Source of the DNA: Sphingomonas sp. UBA1000
GTDB taxonomy: Bacteria; Pseudomonadota; Alphaproteobacteria; Sphingomonadales; Sphingomonadaceae
Direction of reading: 5' to 3'
Assembly: GCA_002291855.1 (NCBI GenBank)
Contig: DBAW01000001.1
Location: 1-26,509 of the forward strand
DNA: 26,509 nt
A program made the position numbers and the translations under genes. Under the pieces are notes generated by a model. It saw only the letters and a list, made by a program, of their open reading frames with translations. It was not told where the DNA came from and made no database searches. Positions 1 to 6,017 of the stretch are shown here, piece after piece; within the stretch, counting starts at the first letter, position 1; each line of letters starts with the position of its first letter.

Positions 1-300
1 TGACGTCAATGCCGGTGCGGGGTCGGATCGCCGATTTTGCCAACCTTGAGCATGATCGAGATCGTGCCCGCGCGCGCAAAGGTCAGCGTGACCGGGACGG
101 AGTCGCCCGCCACCAGCGGTGAATACAGGCCGGTGAACATCAGATGATGGCCACCGGGCGCCAATATCGTGCGCTGATGCGCGGGCAGCCTGAGCGATGC
201 GATCTTCTGCATTCTCACGATGCCGCCATTCTGCCGCGACTGGTGCAGCGTGAGCGCGTCCGCCCAGGGGCTGCTCGCGCCGATCAACCGGTCATCGGCG
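1..300. repeat. left arm of a 300-bp inverted repeat
   Basis: Bases 1-300 match the reverse complement of 26097-26396 with no gaps and about 9 mismatches (97%). The repeat covers the 3' end of the CopD-PCuAC gene and runs to the palindrome TGACGTCA at 1-8. It starts at the window edge, so it may be longer to the left. Confidence 0.93.
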
Positions 301-1244
301 TCCTGGTTGTTCACGATCGTCAGGTAACCCGCGCCCGTCCCCAGACCGGATACCGAGGCGGGTGCCCAGGCGTCGATGATCGCCACCGGGCCCTCGATGG
401 GCGGTGGTGCGCTGGCGGCATGGTCTGTCTTGTGGGGCGACTGGAAACCTGTGAGCCAGGCAGTCGTTGCCAGGATCGCCGCGATGATCAGCAGCTCTGC
501 GACTATGGTGCGCGCCAGCCAGCGCGCGGGCCGGCTGCCGGCGGCCAGCCGCGGGAGCAGCGCAAACCGGTTGATGCCGGCCAGTGCGAGCAGCGATGAA
601 GAGAGCGCCGCCTTGAGCGCCAGCCCCCTGTCATAGGTCCGGCCGAGATCGACCGTCCGGTCGAGCAACATGGCTGCGGTGAGGGTCGCGGCAAGCAGCA
701 GTGCCGCCACCACCCAGATCGCCTGGCGGCTGAACCCGGCAACCAGCAGGACATGGCGCTCATGCGGCAGGCCCGTGCCCGCCATGCGCAGCAGAACAAG
801 GCCGCCCAGCCACCATGCCGCCGCCGTGACATGCACGAGCACAGTCAGCGCACTGACCGGCCCGAGCGTGGCCGAATGGCCGACCACGGCAAAACTGAGC
901 AGCTGCACGATCGCGCCAACACGCATGGCGCCCGGGGCCGACAGCGCCGCGAGCATGGCACCGCCCAAAAACTGGAGCGCCAGCGCCGCGCCGACCGGCG
1001 ACCATGCCACCGCGTCACGAGCGGCCGGGTCGGCAATGCCGCCCAGCCGCGCGACGAAGAGCCAGGCCGTCAGTGCCGCGCACAGCATGGCGAGGCCGCC
1101 GGCGCCGCGCACCAGCATCGCGATGGCGCGGGCAGGTGACCGCGCATCGCCGGGCAGGGTCACCGCCGCGATCACAATCCCGGCGCCGCCAAGCACGGCA
1201 AGATAGCTGACGCCTCTTATGATGGCAGCGAGGATATCCAACAT
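6..1244 (-). CDS. CopD-type copper membrane protein fused to a PCuAC copper chaperone domain
   Basis: This 412-residue protein joins two copper modules. Residues about 1-268 are hydrophobic with several membrane segments, and this part resembles the CopD copper-import family. Residues about 285-412 form a PCuAC (DUF461) domain facing the periplasm. The PCuAC signature H-X10-M-X21-H-X-M is intact as H334, M345, H367 and M369, which in the family binds Cu(I). A His-containing linker (about 268-275) separates the halves. The start overlaps the stop of the copC gene by one base (TGATG), so it is the last gene of a coupled series. A fused CopD-PCuAC arrangement would let one protein collect copper and pass it to a membrane channel; that route is inference. 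The last 97 codons are duplicated in inverted orientation at the right end of the window. Family assignment is strong; direction of copper transport is not visible from sequence. Confidence 0.9.
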   Translation of the reverse strand: MLDILAAIIRGVSYLAVLGGAGIVIAAVTLPGDARSPARAIAMLVRGAGGLAMLCAALTAWLFVARLGGIADPAARDAVAWSPVGAALALQFLGGAMLAALSAPGAMRVGAIVQLLSFAVVGHSATLGPVSALTVLVHVTAAAWWLGGLVLLRMAGTGLPHERHVLLVAGFSRQAIWVVAALLLAATLTAAMLLDRTVDLGRTYDRGLALKAALSSSLLALAGINRFALLPRLAAGSRPARWLARTIVAELLIIAAILATTAWLTGFQSPHKTDHAASAPPPIEGPVAIIDAWAPASVSGLGTGAGYLTIVNNQDADDRLIGASSPWADALTLHQSRQNGGIVRMQKIASLRLPAHQRTILAPGGHHLMFTGLYSPLVAGDSVPVTLTFARAGTISIMLKVGKIGDPTPHRH

Positions 1245-1603
1245 CAGGGCTTTGGTGCCCTCAGCACGAGAATGATGCTGCCTTCAACGACATGGCCGTC
1301 CTGCGACAGGGCGCGCCAGCGGATTTCGTTGCGGCCGCGCGCCAGACCTGGCCTGGCGGCAGAGAAGGTCCGCGCACTGCCGCCGGGCTTGAACGGCAGC
1401 GCCCGCTCGCCCGCCGCCGTGACCAGCATCAGCGACGTCAGCCGGGTCGGCTGCAGAAAGGTCAAGGTCAGGACGGGCGGCGACTGGGTGAGCACGCTGC
1501 CGCTGGCGGGGCTGGCGCTTTTGAGGGCGGTGTGCGCCAGTGCGGACGTTGCCGGCACGATGGCCATTGCGATGGCGGCAGTGATGCTGAAACCGGGGTT
1601 CAT
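1244..1603 (-). CDS. copC: CopC-family periplasmic copper-binding protein
   Basis: A 119-residue exported protein with a signal peptide ending at about residue 23 (ALA). The mature chain should begin with His24, followed by a TALKSASPASGS stretch typical of CopC/YobA. Near the C terminus is D102-G-H104, so the mature N-terminal His, Asp and His needed for the high-affinity Cu(II) site of CopC are all present. The Met-rich Cu(I) loop of long CopC proteins is absent, as in the short Cu(II)-only class. Its start overlaps the stop of the upstream MbnH-like gene by 4 nt (ATGA), and its stop overlaps the CopD start by one base. It probably hands copper to the CopD-PCuAC protein encoded next; this is family-based inference. 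Confidence 0.92.
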   Translation of the reverse strand: MNPGFSITAAIAMAIVPATSALAHTALKSASPASGSVLTQSPPVLTLTFLQPTRLTSLMLVTAAGERALPFKPGGSARTFSAARPGLARGRNEIRWRALSQDGHVVEGSIILVLRAPKP

Positions 1604-2790
1604 TTGCGCACCTCGTTGTTCGTCCAGGGATTCGAGAAGCGGGGGTCGGTCAGGAATTGCCGGTCCGTGAGTGATGTCAGAAAGGCGAGCAGATCCGCGC
1701 GCTCTCCGGGCGTTAGGGTAAAGCCCGGAACGAAGGAGCTTTTGAGCGGATTGGCGCGACCGATGCCGGCGTGCGGCCCGGCTGCGATGGTGCGCCCGCC
1801 CGCTGCATAATGATCGATCACCTCATCGAGCGTCGCGATCGATCCGTCGTGCATATAGGGCGCGGTCACCGCGACATTGCGCAGGCTGGGCGCACGAAAC
1901 CGGCCCATATCCTCGGGCCGGCCGGTGATCTCGGCAATGCCGATGTTCGGTGCTGGATACGCGCCCTTGCCATCCAGATTGTAAAGGCCGGTGTTGTGGA
2001 AGGCGATCTCGCCGGCCTTGTTGCGTTCATGCAGCACGGTATCGGCAAAGTTGATGCCATTGTGGCAGTGATGGCATTCCAGCCGTTCGGAGAAGAACAA
2101 CGCCTCACCGCGGATCGCGCTGTCCGAAATCGCATCGACATCGCCCTCATACCGGTAGCGGTCATAGGGCGAACGCAGCGAGATGAGAGACCGCTGAAAC
2201 GCCGCCAGCGCCCGCACCACGGTCGCCAGTGATATCTCGCCGCCGGCTTCGGGGAATGCGTTGGCGAACAATCGCGGGTAAATCGGCTCGGCGGCCAGCC
2301 GCCGGACCATGTCGGCTTCCCTGCCGGCAAGGCCGAGTTCCACCGGTTCCTGCCCGATCAGGGGAACAATCGCCTGCTGTTCCAGATGCTTCATCAGTGG
2401 GTTGGCCCAGGTCAGCACCGGGAAATAGGCGACATTGGCCAGCGACATGGCGTTGCGCGGCGTCTGCTGCCCGGTGACGCCCGGAGAGGTCGCCCGGCCA
2501 TCGGTAAAGGCACGCGCCTGCTCATGGCAGCTCGCACAGGCCATCGATCCGTCCAGCGACAGCCGCGTGTCATAGAACAGGTGCCGCCCGAGTTCGATCC
2601 TGGCCGCCGTGGTCCGGTTGGCGGCAGGCTCCATCGGCCTGGGTGCCCAGCCGGGCAGGCCGAAATCATGGGTGCTGGCGACCAGCGCGTCGATCGGGTC
2701 GAGGCCGCCCGTCCGCTGCTGCGCGTGAACGACGCTGAAGGCCAGGATCAACGCTGCCACAGCCAGCGCGAGGCGGGATGCGAACTGCAT
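1600..2790 (-). CDS. MbnH-like di-heme c-type enzyme (MauG / cytochrome c peroxidase family)
   Basis: A 396-residue periplasmic protein with a signal peptide (about residues 1-23, ending VHA). Two c-heme attachment motifs are visible: CASCH at 85-89 and CHHCH at 239-243. The region between them and the later MHDGS segment (about 313-317) fit the bacterial di-heme peroxidase/MauG family. Its position directly after an MbnP-like gene identifies it as the MbnH branch, in which the published enzyme oxidises a Trp of MbnP to kynurenine and so creates its copper site. The reading frame stays open far upstream (to about 3336), but that part only shadows the MbnP gene. I chose ATG at 2790 because the signal peptide begins there, two bases after the MbnP stop. 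The stop overlaps copC by 4 nt. Activity on the neighbouring MbnP is inferred from pairing. Confidence 0.9.
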   Translation of the reverse strand: MQFASRLALAVAALILAFSVVHAQQRTGGLDPIDALVASTHDFGLPGWAPRPMEPAANRTTAARIELGRHLFYDTRLSLDGSMACASCHEQARAFTDGRATSPGVTGQQTPRNAMSLANVAYFPVLTWANPLMKHLEQQAIVPLIGQEPVELGLAGREADMVRRLAAEPIYPRLFANAFPEAGGEISLATVVRALAAFQRSLISLRSPYDRYRYEGDVDAISDSAIRGEALFFSERLECHHCHNGINFADTVLHERNKAGEIAFHNTGLYNLDGKGAYPAPNIGIAEITGRPEDMGRFRAPSLRNVAVTAPYMHDGSIATLDEVIDHYAAGGRTIAAGPHAGIGRANPLKSSFVPGFTLTPGERADLLAFLTSLTDRQFLTDPRFSNPWTNNEVRK

Positions 2791-2792
2791 GG

Positions 2793-3650
2793 TCAGTCCG
2801 CCCGCACCCATTGCTGGCCGGCCGAGGGTTTGCCCGCCCAGGCGAGGCCCAGACGGTCGAAGATCGCCGCGCAGTCGGCATCGCCGGGAAAGGCCATGCA
2901 GCCAGAAGCCGATTTGGGCGCGTTCACCGTGATGTCGGTCCCGGCCAGCAGCGCCCCGATGTCCAGCACGACGACCGACCTGGCCGGATCGAAGCGGGGC
3001 AGCCGATAGGCCGGGCGATTGGGGTTGACGCAGGCGACCCGGGGGGGCGCCATTGGCGGGCCGTCGCCGCAATCGGTGCTGCCCAGATGGATCGAAAACC
3101 CGGTCGCCGCATTCGGGCCGCCGCTGCCGCCGGTCGTCTCCAGATCGATGCCGATGAACTTGTAGCCGATCCGCCACGGCCAGGTCATGCCCGTGACATT
3201 GAGCGGCGCCGCAGCCAAAGTGGGGTCCTGATGGTTGATCGCGCGCGGCACGCCGATCTCGAACACGAGGCCGCGATAGCGGCCCTGCGGAACCGTGCCG
3301 CGCACGACCCGGTTGGTGCCGGCGCTGCCATTGCAATTGCCGGTCGCGTCCTCGAAATCGAGCAGGGTGACCTGGTCATTCTGCCACTGATCGTCCGGCG
3401 TCAGCGTCACCGGGACCTCCTTGCCGTCGGCAGCGATCAGCCGCACGGCCGAGACATAGACGCGGATGTCCTGAAACCGCAGCCCCGCCTTGGCGATGCC
3501 GATGCCGGTATAGGCCTGACCGCAGCGCGCGGCCTCAGCACCGACATGCGCATCGAACCGGATCTCGACCGGCTGCAATGGGGTCTGAGCAGCGGCAGGA
3601 ACGGCGCTGAGCGCCAGTGCTGCAAAGCCAAAACCATAAAGGGTCTGCAT
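2793..3650 (-). CDS. MbnP-family periplasmic copper-binding protein
   Basis: A 285-residue exported protein (signal peptide to about residue 21, AAA/Q). It matches the MbnP or 'metallo-mystery pair' family. Recognisable landmarks are the early IRFDAHVG block, the TWPWRIGYKF block (W157, W159), the C-terminal SGCMAFPGDADC block, and six cysteines (43, 106, 194, 207, 251, 260) likely paired in disulfides. In the characterised methanotroph protein, copper binding depends on kynurenine made from a Trp by the partner MbnH. Here the partner gene follows two bases after the stop. Which of W89, W157, W159, W271 or W281 would be modified I cannot tell. A ribosome site (GGAGAAG) lies about 6 nt before ATG 3650. 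No methanobactin biosynthesis genes are visible, so the pair acts outside that pathway. Confidence 0.88.
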   Translation of the reverse strand: MQTLYGFGFAALALSAVPAAAQTPLQPVEIRFDAHVGAEAARCGQAYTGIGIAKAGLRFQDIRVYVSAVRLIAADGKEVPVTLTPDDQWQNDQVTLLDFEDATGNCNGSAGTNRVVRGTVPQGRYRGLVFEIGVPRAINHQDPTLAAAPLNVTGMTWPWRIGYKFIGIDLETTGGSGGPNAATGFSIHLGSTDCGDGPPMAPPRVACVNPNRPAYRLPRFDPARSVVVLDIGALLAGTDITVNAPKSASGCMAFPGDADCAAIFDRLGLAWAGKPSAGQQWVRAD

Positions 3651-3707
3651 GACCGCTTCTCCAGAAGAGGAAGGACGTGTTGTCGATAGGCCTGAAAGGG
3701 GGGAGGA

Positions 3708-4430
3708 CTAACGCCGTGCCGCTGCGTAACGCCGCGACACTTCGGGCCAGTTGACCACCTGCCACCAGCCATCGAGATAGTCGGCGCGGCGGTTCTGATA
3801 TTTGAGATAATAGGCGTGTTCCCACACGTCATTGCCGAGGATCGGCGTGCCCTTGACCTCAGCCGCGTCCATCAGCGGATTGTCCTGATTGGGGGTCGAG
3901 GTGATCGCCAGCTTGCCGTCGGTGCCGACGATCAGCCACACCCAGCCTGAGCCGAAGCGTGCGGTGCCGGCCGCCTTGAACTGCGCCTTGAACGCATCGA
4001 GCGATCCGAACCGCGCCGTGATCGCGTCGGCCAGTTCGGGAGATGGCTGGCCGGCTTCGGCCGGCGGTGCCATCGTCGCCCAGAAGAAGCTGTGGTTCCA
4101 GTGTCCGCCGGCATTGTTGCGCACCGCGGCGGGCAGGGTGCCGGCACGGGCGACCAGCTGCGCGAGCGTCTGGCCTTTGAGCGTCGGGTCGGCCGCCACC
4201 GCCTTGTTCAGATTGTCGACATAGGCCTGATGATGCCTGCCGTGATGGATGGTCATGGTCTGGGCATCGATCGCAGGTTCGAGCGCATCCACCGGATAGG
4301 GAAGCGGGGCCAGCGTGAACGGCGCCGCCACCGGCACTGCCGGGCTGGCAGTTTGGGTGATTTGGGCAGGTTGGGCAGGGGCTGGACTGGTGACTGCGCC
4401 AACCGCGAGCAATGAAGCAATAAGGCGCAT
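3708..4430 (-). CDS. exported Fe/Mn-family superoxide dismutase, Mn-type residues
   Basis: A 240-residue superoxide dismutase with an N-terminal signal sequence (about 1-20) and a low-complexity linker before the SOD fold starts near residue 38. The four metal ligands are present: H62 (IHHGRHH), H113 (WNHSFFW), D201 and H205 (DVWEHAYY). A Gly pair precedes H113 (NNAGGH) and Gln182 lies in NQDNPL, the combination usual for manganese or cambialistic enzymes rather than strict iron enzymes. I chose ATG 4430 because GAGGAAA lies just upstream and the signal peptide starts there; the open frame to 4601 has no support. A periplasmic SOD inside a copper locus would limit superoxide where Cu(I) cycles. 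It lies 47 nt after the DUF2244 gene and 57 nt before the MbnP gene. Confidence 0.92.
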   Translation of the reverse strand: MRLIASLLAVGAVTSPAPAQPAQITQTASPAVPVAAPFTLAPLPYPVDALEPAIDAQTMTIHHGRHHQAYVDNLNKAVAADPTLKGQTLAQLVARAGTLPAAVRNNAGGHWNHSFFWATMAPPAEAGQPSPELADAITARFGSLDAFKAQFKAAGTARFGSGWVWLIVGTDGKLAITSTPNQDNPLMDAAEVKGTPILGNDVWEHAYYLKYQNRRADYLDGWWQVVNWPEVSRRYAAARR

Positions 4431-4477
4431 GATGTTTCCTCGACAGGCAGGATGAGCGGTGGATCGCCGGGGCATGA

Positions 4478-4993
4478 TCAGGGCCGGCGTGCGCGTGCGA
4501 GCAGGGCTTCGATCCTGGGGATCAGCGACCGCCGTTCGGCTGCGGACACGCAGCTGCCGATGGGATGCCGCCCCTGACGAAAGACGAGGTGGAGATCGCA
4601 CTGCACCTCGGAATGGCTGGTCACCTCAAGCCGCGTCCAGAACGCGGGCAGGGCAAGCCGATGGGCTTTCCCCTGCCCATCGCTGCGCAAGATCACGACC
4701 TGGTCCCCGATCAGCGAGATCTGCTCCTCGGGCACCGGCCGGCGGCTGAAGACGTAAAACGCCACCGCCAAAGCGCCAATGTCGAGCAGGGCAAAGACAA
4801 GCACCGGCCACGCTCCGAGCATCACGAAGCGGACGGACAGCAGGGCTGCGACCACCCCGACGCCGGCCAGGATATAGCTGTTCGGGATCGGCATGGTGGA
4901 CCTGGGGGCGACCATCCTGACCGCGCAGTCCGCCATCTGTTCGGGGCACCAGGGACTGACCCGGGCGCCCGCTGAAGACATCCGGGCGCTCAT
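4478..4993 (-). CDS. DUF2244 family integral membrane protein
   Basis: A 171-residue protein with two adjacent membrane segments (about residues 40-82, SYILAGVGVV onward) followed by a soluble beta-rich domain of about 85 residues. The layout and the HRLALPAFWTRLEV-like block match DUF2244. The family's function is unknown; members often stand near respiratory oxidase genes, but none is seen here. ATG 4993 was chosen because it overlaps the stop of the preceding 54-residue gene by 4 nt (ATGA) and AGGTG lies upstream. The longer open frame to 5422 only reads across that gene and the DJ-1 gene. Coupling to the two upstream genes suggests all three products are needed together. A role in copper or respiration is inference from the neighbours. 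Confidence 0.78.
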   Translation of the reverse strand: MSARMSSAGARVSPWCPEQMADCAVRMVAPRSTMPIPNSYILAGVGVVAALLSVRFVMLGAWPVLVFALLDIGALAVAFYVFSRRPVPEEQISLIGDQVVILRSDGQGKAHRLALPAFWTRLEVTSHSEVQCDLHLVFRQGRHPIGSCVSAAERRSLIPRIEALLARARRP

Positions 4994-5154
4994 TGCTGCA
5001 CCTGCGCGATTGCCGCACTGTCCACGACCGGGACCATCGTGTCGTTGATGACGGCCTCGCCGCCCCGATAGAGCATGCACAGCCCGACCAGCAGCCATGC
5101 CGACCGCCGGGCCTGGCGCAGCCAGCCGATAAAGCCCGATTGGCGGCTGTTCAT
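4990..5154 (-). CDS. 54-residue membrane peptide, unknown function
   Basis: This small gene is easily missed because of its length. ATG at 5154 opens a 54-codon frame ending in TGA at 4990-4992. The product starts MNSRQSGFIGWLRQARRS, then has one hydrophobic segment (AWLLVGLCMLY, about residues 19-29) and a short acidic tail (ending AIAQVQQ). Basic residues precede the membrane segment, so the N terminus is probably cytoplasmic. Both ends overlap neighbours by exactly 4 nt (ATGA with the DJ-1 stop, ATGA with the DUF2244 start), which is the main evidence that it is real. I do not recognise a family. It may be a small subunit or partner of the DUF2244 protein. Confidence 0.72.
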   Translation of the reverse strand: MNSRQSGFIGWLRQARRSAWLLVGLCMLYRGGEAVINDTMVPVVDSAAIAQVQQ

Positions 5155-6017
5155 CGACCCGCTCCCGCTGCCTTGAACGCCTCGCGGACCCGGCCGGGGA
5201 AGCTGGCATACATCGAGGCCATGATCGCCCGGACATCGGCCGGTGCGGTCCTGGTCGAGCCGGCGTTGAACGGCGGCTGCGGATCATATTCGCAGCCAAG
5301 CTGAACCCCCTGCGCATAGGTCGCGTCGCGCAGCTCCGCGACCATGCTGAGGCCGAAATCGAGACCGGCGGTGACGCCTGCACCGGTGATCCGGTTGCGG
5401 TCGCGCACCACGCGCTCGGCAACAGGGGTTGCGCCGCAATCGGCCAGAGTCTCCAGCGCCGCCCAGTGCGTCGTCGCCCGATACCCTTTCAGCAGGCCCG
5501 CCGCGCCGAGCACCAGCGCCCCTGTGCACACCGATGTAACATATTGCGCCCGCGCGCCGCGGTCCGCGATGAAGTTGCGCGTTTCCTCGTCCCCGATCGC
5601 CGCCAGCGTGCCCGTCGTGCCGCCCGGGACGAACAGGACGGTCAGATCCCTGGGGCATTGGTCGAAGGTCGCGGTCGGGACGATCGTGACCCCGGTATCG
5701 CTGGTCATCGGATCGCGCGTCTTGCCGACCAGATGGACGGTCGCGCCCATCAGCGCCGCGAACATGTATTGCGGGCCGATCAGATCAAGAATGGTCATGC
5801 CCGGATAGCAGAGCATGGCGATCTGGTCGGCCTTGATCCAGCCCGGCGGCATCCCGCCCATGTCGTGCCCGGCCTGGGCGTCGGCCGCTGGCTTGTCCTG
5901 CGCGCTGGCCGTGCCGGCGGCGAGCGCCCCGAACAGCGCCGCCATCAGGGCGGCGCGACGATCAATGGCGGCATCGAGGGCGGCTGCGGCCGGTCCGCGG
6001 GGATCGCGGGCGATCAC
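5151..6017 (-). CDS. exported DJ-1/PfpI family protein (isonitrile hydratase-like)
   Basis: A 288-residue protein of the DJ-1/PfpI superfamily. The nucleophile elbow is SVCTGA with Cys164, followed by H184 in ATTHW; the acidic residue of TILDLIGP (D78) and AGVTAGLDFGL (about 213-223) resemble cyclohexyl-isocyanide hydratase. Unlike typical cytoplasmic members it has a leader of about 40 residues with a twin arginine (DRRAALMAALFG, R20-R21) ending TASAQ, so Tat export is possible. Straight after the leader comes HDMGGM (51-56), a His/Met cluster that could bind copper. The start is GTG 6017, overlapping the receptor stop (GTGA), and the stop overlaps the small membrane gene (ATGA). Substrate is unknown. 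Isonitrile hydration is only one possibility; a role in protecting exported thiols or metals is equally open. Confidence 0.85.
   Translation of the reverse strand: MIARDPRGPAAAALDAAIDRRAALMAALFGALAAGTASAQDKPAADAQAGHDMGGMPPGWIKADQIAMLCYPGMTILDLIGPQYMFAALMGATVHLVGKTRDPMTSDTGVTIVPTATFDQCPRDLTVLFVPGGTTGTLAAIGDEETRNFIADRGARAQYVTSVCTGALVLGAAGLLKGYRATTHWAALETLADCGATPVAERVVRDRNRITGAGVTAGLDFGLSMVAELRDATYAQGVQLGCEYDPQPPFNAGSTRTAPADVRAIMASMYASFPGRVREAFKAAGAGR

Noticed and set aside
2791..3336. N-terminal extension of the MbnH-like frame
   Set aside because: It overlaps the MbnP gene in another frame and precedes a clean signal peptide starting at 2790.
4994..5422. N-terminal extension of the DUF2244 frame
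   Set aside because: It runs across the DJ-1 and 54-residue genes; the ATGA overlap at 4990-4993 supports the shorter start.
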